DNA of 64,000 nucleotides from Ostrinia nubilalis (lineage: Eukaryota; Arthropoda; Insecta; Lepidoptera; Crambidae): NCBI RefSeq assembly GCF_963855985.1, contig NC_087104.1:3410001-3474000 (forward strand), written 5' to 3'. The notes under the pieces are model-generated. The model worked only from the letters and a program-made list of their open reading frames with translations. It was not told the DNA's origin and did no database searches. Position numbers and translations under genes: made by a program. Shown piece after piece: positions 11,190 through 24,649 of the stretch (position 1 is its first letter; each line of letters begins with the position of its first letter).

Positions 11190-11285
11190 ACAGCCAAGCG
11201 TCAGCGGAGTTCGAACCAGCGTTCCTCGTATCACGAGTCGGCCAGTCCGACCCCTTCACCATTTGGCTATCGTGGCTTCAGTTTA
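11190..11285 (-). mobile_element. tRNA-derived SINE head
   Basis: On the minus strand, gccacgatagccaaatggtg (A-box-like) and gctggttcgaactccgc (B-box-like) are spaced as in a tRNA. The remainder was interrupted or lost at the MITE ending at 11172. Confidence 0.55.
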
Positions 11286-11295
11286 TTAAACCTCT

Positions 11296-11470
11296 TTTTG
11301 TCCTATCATCCGCTTTAGACTGGAGGGAAGTCGGTCCTTAACTTCGAACTCCTCGTATGTTCTTCTGAATAACTTCGTGCGGGTCCAATGGCAGCTTAAC
11401 TTTCCCCCTGGACAAACTTAACCTTCATTGGTTGTGTTTTTACTGGCGGACAAGCTGTAGATCCAGAAAA
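11296..11470 (-). repeat. Dispersed repeat K, minus-strand copy
   Basis: Its reverse complement contains acagcttgtccgccagtaaa, the tgccattggacccgcacgaa block and cgaagttaaggaccgacttc, in the same order as 2925-3150. 11471-12090 shows no feature. Confidence 0.65.
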
Positions 11471-12099
11471 GCACTGCCCAATTGGCTATTATAATATGCC
11501 CTGCGTGCCACTGCATAATGTATCTTTATTTTTTAAATAGACAATATTTTTACATTATATTGTTCGCGAACCCTGGTAACCATTCGACTAAACAATTAAC
11601 ACATTTCTGTCTTAATTCGCTCCAAAAAAGGGCGTAATTTGCTTACTATCAGATTGTCCTTATCCGATACTCGTTTTAACACTTTCATTAGCGTTGCTTA
11701 AAAATTCGTAAACGCGTTACCAATTCTTTAATTTCATGCTAAATTTTAAGATATTTCCATACAAATTAAGCGGCTTTTCGAAATGTATTCTGTACCTTAA
11801 TATCTTGACTTCAATTTAATCTTAAAACAACGTTTATGGTTGCCATAATAACGGCAGATACGATCGTAATTTAATACTGAAGCGATGCAATTGGAAGCAG
11901 AATGTTAATACTTCATGTGCATTAATGATCGGGGTTAATTAATTTTACTGCAGAGGCACGGCACCGTGGGATGCTCAAGATTTGCATAGAGCCCAATTTG
12001 CAGTTTCATACCTCCTTCAGAATGTATGTACAGTTTGTTGTTTGGTTGGCAAACAGTCTAATTATAAAAAATAAGTAAGTAAAAGGCAATCCTCTGATT

Positions 12100-12262
12100 G
12101 ACATGAGCCGGAAGCCGTAGTATGGGCAGGCCTCCTACTAGGTGGACAGACGATCTGGTGAAGATCGGGAGATGTACCTGGGCAGCGCAGGACTGGTCCA
12201 TTTCTATAACATCCTTGAGAGAGGCATTTGTTAAGCAGTGACTGAAACGAACTGACTGATCC
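12100..12262 (+). mobile_element. RTE-type LINE 3' fragment
   Basis: It encodes GRPPTRWTDDLVKIG and, after the expected spacing, AAQDWSISI..LREAFVK, the RTE C-terminus, with stops. It belongs to the subfamily with tail type (CGAA)n seen at 13683 and 37620. Confidence 0.7.
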
Positions 12263-12574
12263 TTCAACACACATCTAAAACCACTGAACGGATTGCGAGT
12301 TTAGAAAGAAAGGATTTCCAAAGGACAATGTTCGTTCTCCATACATTGTTCGCCTAAAAACCAACAATTTTGACATATTACTACCCGAAAGCGAAATAAT
12401 ACGATTCTGTGTGTAAGAACAATGATTCCTGATGGACACTTGCCATAAAATTAATGATTAAGAATATTAAATCACAGCGATTTTATAATATGTCGTTTAT
12501 GACAACATGGCGTCTAATGTATTGTGTGAATGTATGAACACCGATTCGCGAAAAATGTTTTGTATTGTCGTCAC

Positions 12575-12900
12575 GCCGAGTCGCAGCCAAATAGTATAAA
12601 ATAATAGAACAAGTTTTAGAAATACAACTCGGCATTCCACTTTATAATATGCCCACATATTGCACGTAAATAAACAACATGAATCGTAGGTTGTTTCCAC
12701 CCTTGTCATCTGACACATGAAATAAACTGCTATTGTATTATAGATATCGAAGCCGAATCGTATATAATAATAGAATGGGTTTTGGAGATCACTCGGGGTT
12801 CCACTTTTATAAAATACCTACATATTGCATAAAAATAACACGAATCATGAGTTTTCTTTTCACCATTTACATCTGACACGAGATAACAAACTCATATCTC
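12575..12900 (+). repeat. Diverged tandem duplication, ~160-bp unit
   Basis: 12575-12735 and 12745-12900 share gccgartcg, ataataga, a cggcattccactttataa-like block, catattgca, cacgaatcat/catgaatcg and catctgacac. Moderate divergence indicates an old duplication. No coding potential. The rest of 12263-13320 is featureless. Confidence 0.5.
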
Positions 12901-13324
12901 CATGACTACCGTCGTAGTCTATGCCAAAGACTACAATATTTTAAGCAAGAAGTTTCAAACCTTAGCGGCTACGGTAACCCCTGGGCCACATACATCATGA
13001 TAACATTCGGTCGACACCGGAACGAAGTCTTGCGATTATGCAAAAAAGCATCGTATTCTAGTGCGGCTATATCACGTTCAACCGGGGTTTTAATTCGACT
13101 AAAGTCCTGACTAAAGACTGGAAGAAAATACGCCGCATTGTATGAGCACTTCGTGTTCGTTAAAGCGGCTTCAGATCTAGAGCCCACATAGTTTTCTTTC
13201 CAATAATATCCGCAAGTAGCGCTGCATGATCTTTACAACAAAAACGGCAATAGTTATTAAGGTGCCAAAATTATATGATTACTTTGGCACGGTATTATAC
13301 ACGTTCGAAGATTTGTCATTTTCA

Positions 13325-13480
13325 TTCATTTCATCATCATCATCATCATTTCAGCCACAGGACGTCCACTACTGAACATAGGCCTCCCCCAATGACTTCC
13401 ACATCGCACGGTTGGTAGCGGCCTGCATCCAGCGCCTTCCCGCTACCTTTATCAGGTCGTCGGTCCACCTTGTGGTGGGT
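13325..13480 (-). mobile_element. RTE-type LINE 3' end, (GAT)n-tail subfamily
   Basis: On the minus strand it encodes PTTRWTDDLIKVAGRRWMQA and MWKSLGEAYVQ with a stop and a (GAT)n tail. A 153-codon minus-strand ORF runs through this copy and the next one and is not a host gene. The 190 bp between the two copies is unassigned. Confidence 0.8.
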
Positions 13481-13682
13481 TGACATTGCAGAATATGACT
13501 TTTGATAGGTTCATCATAGAATTCGGCGGGGATATCCTCACGGAGGAAGTTCGTAAAAGGGCGGAACAAGATCTTATAATAATGCAAGGCCGAAGCTGTA
13601 ACGCGCGTGCTCCTACGTGTAATCCGGCGAGTATGCAATAAATAGTAATGTCTGGTAAATAGTGGTAATACGTATCGTTCGT

Positions 13683-13965
13683 TCGTTCGTTTCAGCCGAA
13701 AAGACGTCCACTGCTGGACAAAGGCCTCCCCCAAGGATTTCCACGAAGACCGATCCTGCACCGCTCGCATACAGGCACCTCCCGCGACCTTCACCAGATC
13801 GTCGGTCCACCTAGTGGGAGGCCTGCCCACGCTACGTCTTTCGGCTCGTGGTCGCCACTCAAGAACTTTCCTGCCCCAGCGGCCATCAGCTCTACGAGCT
13901 ATGTGCCCCGCCCCGTCTATGTCTATATGCGCTACGATTACAGGGTATCATTTTGCATAGTCGCA
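13683..13965 (-). mobile_element. RTE-type LINE 3' end, (CGAA)n-tail subfamily
   Basis: The minus strand reads GRWGRKVLEW-like, GRPPTRWTDDLVKVAGGACM and SSWKSLGEAFVQQWTSF, then a tail seen here as ttcgttcgttcg at 13678. 13966-15175 is AT-rich with no feature I can support. Confidence 0.8.
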
Positions 13966-15177
13966 AGACTTCACTCCGCTGCTGTCAAATCAATGTCGCA
14001 TAATGTTATCGCAATGTGTGTGGCCCTTGGCCAAATCACAGAAGCTTGCGTAGAAAGAGCACTTGAATGACAATGAAAATCAGGGTTACCATTTTATAAG
14101 ATCTCCTCACTATTGAGGGTAATAAAGTAACATTAATAATCTAGCCATTAATTACATTTATTACCTATACGAGAAAGTAAAGCAACATGCGGTTTTATTT
14201 TAATTTGTAAAATATTTGTAACAGTTTGTTCCAAGTTTAGTTTTACAACAGTATTGCTGTTTCAGCTGTCACTGTGAAGCTTTGGGAAAATAAATAAATA
14301 GAAAAAATATTAACATAAATATTTATTTAAGTTTTTATGTTCATCATCATAATATGCCAATTTAAGTTACACTGTGTGACAGTCTTTGACACTAAACAAA
14401 CTCTTCAGCTTAACAATACCTACCTACAGGGCGTTTTTATAGTAATCTTGCTCTTGCTGATGAAACAAGAAGGGTTGATGATTCTACTACTGAAATACAA
14501 CTACTTTTCTTACAGGACCAATATCAAATTCTCAAAAAAATTCACATCCTCGTGATGGTGATAATTTCTATGGAGAGGTTTTTTTTATATTCGGTCTCTT
14601 GGGATAAGTTATTCCATTTGAGCAGTAGAATTAATCCTTTTTATTTGATCACATATAAAAATAACACAAGTGTTTAGGAAAACTTCTTCTTTGGTATGGT
14701 ATCACTACGGAGTTATAATGTCGGCAACTCTGTATCACTGACTTGTAACTTTCAAACAGTATGAATAATAAGGGCACCACATTGGTTTTCTTTCTGAAAA
14801 AAGGCTTTCACTTTTAGTACTAACCCTTTAGCACTATTTCATTGAAATAAAAATACAATAAACGCACAGAAGACTGAAATTGAGTCAACTGACGTGACAT
14901 TTATAATTTGTTGACATTATGACAGTTTGACAAGACTAGGGATTGAAAAAGTTTTAATTGAAAAAGTAAAATGAGAATTTATTAAAACGATTCACAAGGA
15001 TATAATCGATTAAAAATATTTATAAAATGTTCTGATACTTGCCTGTAGCGATTATCCAATCCTGGTTTCTACTGAAAAACTACCTCGTGGCAAGATTTTA
15101 ATAAAATAATAAAATCTTTATCTTCTCTTTCACAATCTATAAAAGTTCATTTGGTCTATTATTATACATGTGCTATG

Positions 15178-15358
15178 AATGAGGGTTTTCGCGATTGAAA
15201 AATCCGCGAGATGGCAATACGTAGACGCGAGGTCCAAATGCTGCATGATTGGTGGATATCTATCAATGTCATGTCAAAAATAACCAATCATGCAGCATTT
15301 GGACCTCACGTCTACGTATTGCCATCTGGCGGATTTTTCAATCGCGAAAACCCTCATT
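15178..15358. mobile_element. Near-perfect palindromic MITE, ~78-bp arms
   Basis: The left arm begins aatgagggttttcgcgattg and the right arm is its near-exact complement ending caatcgcgaaaaccctcatt. Only a few mismatches occur (for example gcgag/gcgcc and acgc/acgt). The loop is about 27 bp. It could fold as a long hairpin RNA if transcribed from the host intron. Confidence 0.85.
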
Positions 15359-15359
15359 G

Positions 15360-17505
15360 GCATAGATTATGAGAGACTGGCAACTATACTAGGTTGATAT
15401 AATGTTTCTCACACTTCAACTGGCATTGGATTCAACATCGGATTCTGACACTTTTACAGTTATGATACCATGAATATCAGTTTATGGTCCTAATTATTTT
15501 TATTTTATTTACGACCTTCGACCAGTTGGACACTTTAGATAGCTTCTTGTCATAGTGTCAATATCTTTTTAGCTTTTAACGCAAATCTAGTCTTCAAAGC
15601 AGTTTAATCGATTTATTTTATTTTCAAAATCGATATTTTATTGTCTATGATGGCCGCAGGAACATCACTATACATGGACTCCCAGCAATAAAGTACGGTA
15701 ATGCCTCGTACAGATTTTATCGGCAAAAATTATGGAACTTGATAGGTTTTAGACCATGCCACGCACCAAAACGTCCGGAAGTTGTAATAGTATTATAGAA
15801 TAAACGTTAAAAGACTTATTTATTTAATTTTTCAATGCTTAAGTGTCCATTAGAATGAAAGGGTGCTTAATGTATTAAAAAAAATAGAAAATAATTATGA
15901 TGGGTTAATGTTTTTGGGCGGTTTTTAGGCGGTTTCTGACAATGTCCTTTTCACCCTGTATGTATCGAAGACGTGGGCAAAAACTAAATATAATAATAAA
16001 TAATACCATGTAAATAATGTCTCAAAATCCTGTTCAATATTCCAATTTATTGCATAATATTGTATTGTTATTTGTTATAGATGAACGGCGCACGCGCAGC
16101 CAAGTCGGTCATTGCTACGGATAGGACGTGGAAATAATCGCAATTGTCTTACTTAGTATTCTGCTAATAACCAAGCTCTGGGTTTTTGAAGGGCCGACAT
16201 TCATTTGTGTCTTTTTCCAACGAAATATGTCCCATATACGAATGCCTTTTGCCAAGTTCACCAGTTTTTCGTGAACTTCAGAGTTTGAAATGTCTATAGT
16301 CATAGTCTTAAATGTTTATTGCATCATGTTGGTACATTTGGATCTTGTATATTGTGTGTCGTTCCCGGGAAAAAATTCCAGATGGGGAAAATTTGAAAAT
16401 TTTCGCGGTAGCTTTCTCAGAATATTAGGGTAGAGACCCGTTTTCTAGAGAAACCGGTACTTAGTTTGAACACATCATATTTACCGCGATATTACGTTGA
16501 ATTTTTTTAAAGTATAGTGTAGGTGCTTAGTACATTCTTCTTAAATGATAATCTGTTATTATATTCACGAGATCCATCGATAGCGTGCGTGCGCATACGT
16601 AGTTTAACGTAACTATCGCGTGTTTACTTTTATCTTTTCTAATAAAAGAGACCCTAGCTTCTGTCTGCGACTTCTCTGCGGTATTATAAGTAGGTACTGC
16701 ATTATGTGTATAAAGCTGATGGAGAAATTATTTCGAATTCGATGTGCACTTCTATGATCTCATGTGTTTTGACAAGTTTATTTTGCCAACTTTACCTGTG
16801 AATACTCCCAATGTTTCTAGAAAGCATAAAATTAGAAAAAACCTTCCGTAAAATCCACAGTTTCCACTTGTTTTTGTTGGGTGTCGAATTATCGATATAG
16901 AATTTTCATTATTACCAATTTATCTATTTCTTTCAAATTATAATGAATCTATCTATCTATCTATCTATTTCTTTCAAATTATAATCATCATTATTATTTA
17001 GCTACCCTTGATATTTGGGCGGCAACACTCGACATTGAATTATAATCAAGGTGCATCCATTTCTGCATAATCTGTCAGTCTCAATGAGTTTTTTTCCGAC
17101 CTCAATATGCATTGTAAGTGTTCCGGTATTGTGAACGTGCATATGAAAATTATTCTAACGCCCGTATTCACAAACGATGCTTGCTTAAGTGAAGCAGCAA
17201 ATCGAACGCACAGCGTTGAATAGAGCTCTGTGATTGGTTCGTGTTCGACTCTGTGCGTCCACGCCACGCGCAATGTGAGACCTCATAGTAATGTGTGTAA
17301 AACTCTTCACGAATGTTGAAATAGGTATTTTGTATTGTAGTGATACAATGTTTCTTGGGTCGATTGTTTCAGAACGTGGTGCTGAAACCTAATTGACTTT
17401 TAAAAATATTTCTTGAAAATTTCAATACTGTTTATTTTATTATGATTCATGATAGTTAGCCGGCTGACAGACGAAGTATCAATTTCAATATTTAAACTAA
17501 AGCAA
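15360..17505. other. Intron sequence without recognised features
   Basis: Only a short (TCTA)n microsatellite near 16949-16967, with a duplicated tatttctttcaaattataat beside it, was noticed. Confidence 0.45.
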
Positions 17506-17509
17506 AGGC

Positions 17510-17615
17510 ACTCGGGTATGCCTACGGATCTCCTGGAAGCACCTGGAAATGGCAGCGTAGGACTGGTGGCTGTGGAAATCCTTGGGGAGGCATTTGTCTA
17601 GCAGTGGACTTCTTT
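17510..17615 (+). mobile_element. Degraded RTE-type LINE 3' fragment
   Basis: ggcagcgtaggactggtggc and gtggaaatccttggggaggc followed by agcagtggact match the 3' coding end of RTE copies. Frameshifts are present. 17616-18410 shows no further supported feature. Confidence 0.55.
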
Positions 17616-18414
17616 TTTTTTAAAGTAACGAAAGAATAAATTCGCACATTAGGTATTAGCAGAAAAAGGACAAAAGAATTCTTAACCACCAATGTTTATT
17701 GAAACGTCATCAACATTTTTTGAATACTTTTACAAATTCTTTATAACGGTTCTTTTCGCCGAGTGTGGTAACACTCTCCAAAATAAATGCATATTCGAAT
17801 TTTTGCATAAACCCATAAATAAAGTTTGACCACAGATTAGACAAGACAGCCGACAATGTACATTATGGTGTTGTAATTAAGGTTGCAAATATAATTCCTA
17901 TGCGTACAAGCTAGTGTTGCCACATCACTCGGACTACATTCACTCGGCAAAGTGGAAATATTCCGTGTTGCAACACTTGTACAGAGACCACAAATATATG
18001 CGGCTCTCAAGATTATGTTGATGGATTAAGTTAATCTTCTGGTACCTACTAAATGAGGTAGAGGAAAGGAATTGCTTTGAACTACCCTGGTATCAGATTT
18101 ATGACTCGCCATAGACTCTAATATTTAAGACTCTCCTACGCAATGACGGCATAGGAATTCATGATCGTACTCAAACCAAATGAGATTTTTGTCTTAAAAA
18201 AGGTTTTTTATTTCTCTTCTTAGCGTGATGCCATGGTATCGCTTCCTGGATTTGATTTGGATTTCTTTTTTTTTTTTTAATTATGTAAAAGTCACATCGC
18301 GCATTAGCGTTCCCTTTACGAGACTACTCTAGTCGAACCGTGTGCCTGGAGCCTAGGACTTCTATTCTTCCCTTCTGCAACTACTCCACTATATTCCGAC
18401 TGACTAATGCCCGT

Positions 18415-18699
18415 TTTCACCATCAATCCTTAATTTTTAAGTCATCATCATCATTTCCAGCCATAGGACCTCCACTGCCACTACTGAACATAGGCCTCCC
18501 CCAATGATTTCCACAATGGCCGGTTGGTGGCGGCTTGCATCCAGCGCCTTCCCGCTACCTTTATGAGGTAGTCGGTCCACCTTATGGGTGGACGACCTAC
18601 GCTGCGCTTTCCGGTACGAGTTTTGAAAACAAAATTCCTGTTAAGTGTTTCCATAGGGGTCACTTAAAAATAAGGGATTGATGGTGAAAGCGGGCATAA
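18415..18699. mobile_element. TA-flanked MITE interrupted by a LINE fragment
   Basis: The ends taatgcccgttttcaccatc and gatggtgaaagcgggcata match the intact 117-bp MITE at 20457-20573. The interior is split by an RTE fragment with a (CAT)n tail starting right after ttaatttttaag. Confidence 0.8.
18440..18625 (-). mobile_element. RTE-type LINE 3' end inserted in a MITE
   Basis: The minus strand encodes KRSVGRPPIRWTDYLIKVAG and PLWKSLGEAYVQ with the (GAT)n tail at 18441. The MITE halves on both sides show that the insertion came after the MITE. Confidence 0.8.
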
Positions 18700-20226
18700 G
18701 AAACTCAAAAGCGCTCACAACTTTACAAGAAAGATTCGCGAATATAGTGGACACGTACTTGACAGTCGTTCGGGCAAAGATTTCTTACATTATTTATTTG
18801 ATGTGTTGTAAATTATATGGAAATATAACCACCAGTAAAGTTTTTAATCAAATTATGACGGCCGGTCTTTACTAACTACCACGTTATGTTTTGCAACTGT
18901 ACTTGTTTATCTATCTAATAGCGTCCAATTGTTATTCAGACCTTCACAACCAAAGCATGCAGATGCCATTTCTGCCAATGCCATGCGTAACAATGCATAA
19001 AAGTTTTATTTATCACAAAATCGGTGCATGTAGATGCTATCGACAATCGTTAGTTTAAAGGTTAGTTCGGACTTACGATTGTTATCGACGTCGATTACAC
19101 AGTACTTAGCCCGTAATGACCAATAAAATGTAGTTTATGTCTTGTAGCCCGCAGACACGCATGCGTAAGCTATAAATTGTTATAATTTGAACACAAATAA
19201 ATCTATTGTTTAAAGCAGTGAACATTGGACAAACAATAAAAAGACAACCGCGGGCCGTTGTTCTACTTACTGAAGAGTTAACAATCTCTAAATACCTTAT
19301 TTTAGACTGCTTTTGTATTTGTGCCTCTCTCGCACAGTTTTCAGGCTTTTTCAGGTAATTTTATATTCTGCTGAGTACTGCCATTAATTTTCATTTCGAT
19401 AGATCACGATTATTTATTTTATTGAAAGAGAGATTGCTTAGTTTCTTGCTAATATACAATTTTCAGGATGAATTTAGAAAGATAGAGATATCTGAACTTT
19501 GGTAACACAAGCATAAATATCATAAAAAGTATTTTATTAATAACGAGTTTTAAACTACAAAAATACCCCAAAATTGTTTGCAAAAGTTACGGGAAAGGTG
19601 GGGCTGGAAGAAATCATACTCGTAGTAGCAACAAAAGGTTATCGTCATTGCATAAAGTTGAGTACTCATTATTATACAACGTTATCTAATACGTTAGCGC
19701 ATAGTAATGTGCGCCTACGCATCATTTCTTTGCGTGCACTTAGCTTCGATAGGGGTGGCACAAATACACACTGAAACTAAATGCTAGGTTTGGTTCTGTA
19801 GTTGACTAAAAGATGTCACTGTCCCGTATACCTAATAGAATTTTTCTACGTATAAGTAATTGCGATAAATTCACTTTGAAAGACTAGAAACATCGTAATT
19901 TAGTTAGTTTAATTTCGTAGTCAGTGCAGTGATTGTAACACTTCTATGATAGAGTATCACATCACATGTCATGGAAGTTGACCATAGTAGATATTTTTTG
20001 GGTTCGTATTATAAAACAACGCTCAAAACTCATTTCACTCTGTCATCGATTCTGTCCCTGTGATTACTCTAAATTTTCTGTTTGAAATTGAATTTAGTTT
20101 TGAACTCGAACTCGTTATATTACGAGTAGTTAACAGCCCTAAAAAAATAGGGCAACCAAACCTGTTCGTTGCGAATTTCTTCGCGCATCTTCTGATTGCA
20201 TGATTGAGTAACGTATGATTTATGAA
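18700..20226. other. Intron sequence without recognised features
   Basis: AT-rich, no exon or repeat I can support. Confidence 0.45.
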
Positions 20227-20227
20227 C

Positions 20228-20262
20228 TCACTAGCTTTTGTCCGCGACTTTATCCGCGTCAA
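20228..20262 (-). mobile_element. Helitron-type 3' terminus fragment
   Basis: The minus strand reads gacgcggataaagtcgcgga then caaaagctagt, the same hairpin plus CTAGT layout as at 2491-2550. Confidence 0.5.
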
Positions 20263-20456
20263 GCAAATGTAGAAAAGCGGCCCAAATAGGAATCAAACCT
20301 AAGACTGCTTGCACTTAAGATTATTAGTGTTATACCTTTAATACATTTATCTTGTTTGTTCCAACTGTCAACATCTGTGGCCTGGCGATCTGTGTTACAG
20401 GTTTCTTTTACACTACTTCAGGCGCCAGGCTCTCACAAGTAATAGGAACTAAACTA

Positions 20457-20573
20457 ATGGCCGTTTTCACCATTAATCCCTAATTTTTAAGTTACCCCTA
20501 TGGTAACACATAGGAGAAATTTGTTTTCATAGGGGTCACTTAAAAAATAGGGATTGATGGTGAAAACGGGCAT
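20457..20573. mobile_element. Intact 117-bp MITE, TA target duplication
   Basis: The ends atggccgttttcaccattaa and gatggtgaaaacgggcat are inverted, with TA on both sides (20455, 20574), as for Tc1/mariner-type MITEs. Relatives are at 18415 and 8652. Confidence 0.85.
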
Positions 20574-21208
20574 TAGACTATTAACATAAGACCCTTGTAT
20601 TTAGGTACGCATGTTTCCTATTTTGTGAAGAGAGAAATAAATGCTTTATTTATTTATTAAGACCCCTGGCGCTTAAGTCGTCTCTACTCTCTACTTCTCT
20701 ACATCAAATGTTAGAGCCGCATTTTTAAAACGTAAGCAGAGACAAGTCCAACCAGTTTAGTGTTGTAAGTAGACTAAACAATTACTTAAGAGCTCACTAG
20801 TTTGAATATTGTGAAAATATGGCGTACCCACAGATAACATAATTCATACCCATCGTGATCCGCACTCCAGTAAGAACAAACAGCTTATTATCAGAAAATA
20901 TATAATTCTGATTAATATTGTCTATTTCCAATGTTTCAAATTTTTCGTTTCCCAACTGGAATGGAAACCAGGACATACAGGTAGAGTAGAACTTTATTAA
21001 CCTTCTTAACTGCAACTTGACATACCTCTGCCGACTCTCTCAGGGAAAATTCAGGCATGATGTTAAGTTTTTTTATAATATTTCTATTTCCGACAATATA
21101 TCTTTTAACGCTCGATTCAACCGAAGATTTATTTTAGAAGCATTTGCCAAAAACCAAGGACGTAGTCCACTTAGAGCACATGCCCGAATAGAACCTATCC
21201 TACTTAGT

Positions 21209-21294
21209 TCGCGAAGAGCACCCAGGTGCTGTTCGTAGAATAAAAATAAACTGACAATTTTGAATCTAAAATTGCACCTGGGTGCTCTTCGCTT
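21209..21294. repeat. Hairpin with 19-bp arms
   Basis: gcgaagagcacccaggtgc and its exact complement gcacctgggtgctcttcgc are separated by about 45 bp. Origin unclear. Confidence 0.6.
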
Positions 21295-21804
21295 CTGAGT
21301 GTTCTTGGTTGTTCGTGATTTGCCCGTTCTTGTTGCGCTGTAGTTTGAAACTAGCACACACAGAGACCCGTTACACAGTGACATAAAGTAAAATATTTTA
21401 AATATTGTCAAAAGCGTAATCGTTTTTACCATTTACCACTAGTTATGTACGAACTAGTTTGTCATAAAAGGAATTCCACATTTACAACTCTTGCGTAACA
21501 TGAAAGAAACAATAAATCTTTTAAATATCTTTTAAATGCAGGATAAGGTCCCAATATCGCAATAAAACACTCGAAAATTGGGCTTTAAAAGGGTATTCTG
21601 AACGATTTTTAATTAGTTAAGCAATTGTAATTTACGAGAACCGAAAAGTAATTGTTTAAAAACTTCTTTTATAACGTTTTTTTACGCAGTTGCAAATTGC
21701 TATTTGGCGTCTGCAAAGGTAACTAAATAAACAAATAAACGAGTTAATTTTCAGTGAGTACATAACTATGTTAAGTAGCTACTGTCCCATTACTTCTTCT
21801 TTAC

Positions 21805-21951
21805 ATAGTATAAAACAAAGTCGCTCTCGCTGTCTGTGTGCTTCGATCTTTTGAACTACACACAGGATTCGATAGAGTGCTTCAAGAGGATGTATGATTA
21901 GTTGATACACATACATAGCACCTGTGCGAAGCCGGGGCAGGTCGCTAGTAC
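21805..21951 (+). mobile_element. Helitron-type 3' end fragment
   Basis: aagtcgctctcgctgtctgt leads to gtgcgaagccggggcaggtc and gctagt, a GC hairpin and CTAGT end of a family I recall as common in Lepidoptera. Confidence 0.5.
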
Positions 21952-24649
21952 CTATTTATATGCAACTTTACGCTTAAAGGTCAGTTTCTCATAGTACACC
22001 TACTTTAAATGCAGATGCTGAACTTAAAAAAAATATTGGCATAAACAATTTTTTTGGACCCTAATTCAAATAAAATTAAAGTTCACAATATGTCTTTACT
22101 GTTACTAGATTTAAGTAGCAGTATAGTCCAATCAACGAGGCGTTTGTAACCCGAATAATTCGTCCGTCAATGAAACTTGGCACATGGTGAAAGTAGGTAA
22201 TATAGATCATAGATATGCAAAAATCCAACAAAATTTTTTTTGGGAAGTTATGTTTTTTGACCTAAACATGAAAATCGTTAATAACTCTCTGTGTAAAAAT
22301 TCTCAGCCTGAAATTCTTTCTGTATACGTACCTATGTACTACTTAGAATATGTATGTAAAAGAATCCAACACTTTTTCGATTTCAGAGATACCTGAAATT
22401 TAACTTTTAACATTTTGCACTATAACTTCTACTGAAAAATTGCTCTGCTGATTTTTATTTTTTAATACGCTTTTATATGTTCAAATACATAGCTTTTCAC
22501 AGTAATCCAATAGATTTTCCTTTACTATGTTATAGTTCTTATTTTTACGTAATTACGTCGTGTGAATAATTGCTCCGTCCATTTTTATACATCTATTGGC
22601 CATTTGATAATATATTAAAACAGATTTATCAATAATCCAACAAATTTTCGAACGTTAACTATACTTTTAATGATATAATGCACGCGGGCAATGTAGTTCG
22701 CGGGCTAAAGTCAGCGATACGCTCTTATTACTACTCCCGTAAGGTTGACATTTCAAGTAACAGAAGGTAGACGCGTATCCATAGCGAGTTTTTCACCATA
22801 CGCCTTAATTTTAAGTATTTGGTTTAATTATGTACTAACATAGCGATTGTAGTAGGAGGTACCTAGATAATCGACATACCTAAATATTAAACAAGCTTAT
22901 TTCACGTAATTACGTAAATTCTATTTACACTTATTTACCTCTCTTAAAAATAACACTGGGTGATTAAATTTTATCAAAATTACAAACTAAACATGCATTG
23001 TCAAAAGTTACATAAAAACATAAAGTTATTATTCCTTCCTTGCAAAAAACGGTTCTGTTTGACGTGACGGTGACGGCATCACGCATCTCTTTTTATTACA
23101 CCAATTTGCTGCTAGTGACATCTCGCTCGCTCAGTCATTTGTTGCTCTATTCTAGCTAGGTAGGTGTAATAAAAAACCTAAACTTTATGCATGCATAAAT
23201 ACAATGAAATAAAAACTTATCTTAACAAAACACACGTCATAGGTATTCAAAAACCATTTTATAGCCGATATTCAATGAATTTAGTTTCGTATCGCTGAGT
23301 ATTGCAATTTGAGGGTTCGATTGCTATAATTATTTGCATGTAACATTTTTGGAACTTTACATACTGTTCACGACGACTACGAATTCTTCCCGCAGAACCC
23401 TAATAAACATAAAGAAACCGCAGCAAATACATATACGCACTTATTATAGCTATAGATATGTTATAAATCCGATGATTTATACGCACTTATTATAGCTATA
23501 GATATGTTATGAATCCGATGATGAATACTTGCCGCGACAACTTAGATTTCAAATAAAAACAAAAGATTTCGAAGTAAAATAAGCATTTTAGTTAAAATTA
23601 AAATTGTCTCTACCTGTAGCGGAGAATAATGTTGTGGCAGGCCTTTGTTTAAACGATCATAGCAAATGTTGTGATAGGGATAGAGACATGCGATTTTTGG
23701 TTTTACAAAGGTAATACGATAGAGAATAATACAAAGTAATAAAAACCACCTATTATAGGGGCATTTTTTGGAGAAATTTATCAAATAACCAAAAAAACAC
23801 GAATTTAAAAGCAGATTTTTTTCAAAAAGTATCATTTTTCATTATTTGTTGGTTAAAAAATACATAAAATACACAAAAAAGTTTGTGTATTTTATGTATT
23901 TTTTTAGTATCGCCTATTATTTAGCAATATTACTGTTTTTATTTTATCAGGATATACCGCTTAGTTTAAAAGTTATTACGTTTTCTTTACAATAAGTAAT
24001 TGGAAGAAAAAAAATTCTATAAAAAATTTAAAAAAAATCTCAAAAAATTTTTGACCTCTTTTTTGTCGATAAAAATAGGTCTAGTTTTATCTATTTTCAT
24101 ATGTACACTTTAACGTGACTCACACTGTATAAACCGGCGACCGATTCGTCAATCATAGTACGGAATTTAGTGCAAGAACCCCTCCACTTTGGTATAGAAG
24201 GCTCATTTTTGCACCAGTTGTTCTTTGGGTGCTCCTGAGTATATTTCCGTCGGTAGACATCGAGAGCCCCCCCTGTGGTAGCAGGGGGAGGGGGGGCAAG
24301 TTTCCTTCTGCCGCGCTTCACTTTAAGGCCCATATCTTCAAAACTATAGGTATTAGGGCAAGTGTGGTGTCATTTTCGGGTAATTAAAGGATGGCGAATT
24401 CATTTCTAGAACAAACTTTTTGCCTTTTCATACAAAAAAAATAGAAATATTGAGAAAAAATCACAAAAACCAAAAAGTATTTTTTTAAATAAACGTCGTT
24501 TACTTTTAAACCATTGGAGATAATCTAATAAAAAAAAATATGTTCTGAAAGCTACATTTACCAGGATTATAAATATATACCATTGTATGGTACTTTTTTC
24601 GAAAAAAAGTAGGTGAAAAAATTTTTTTCTTAATAATAATAAATAATAA

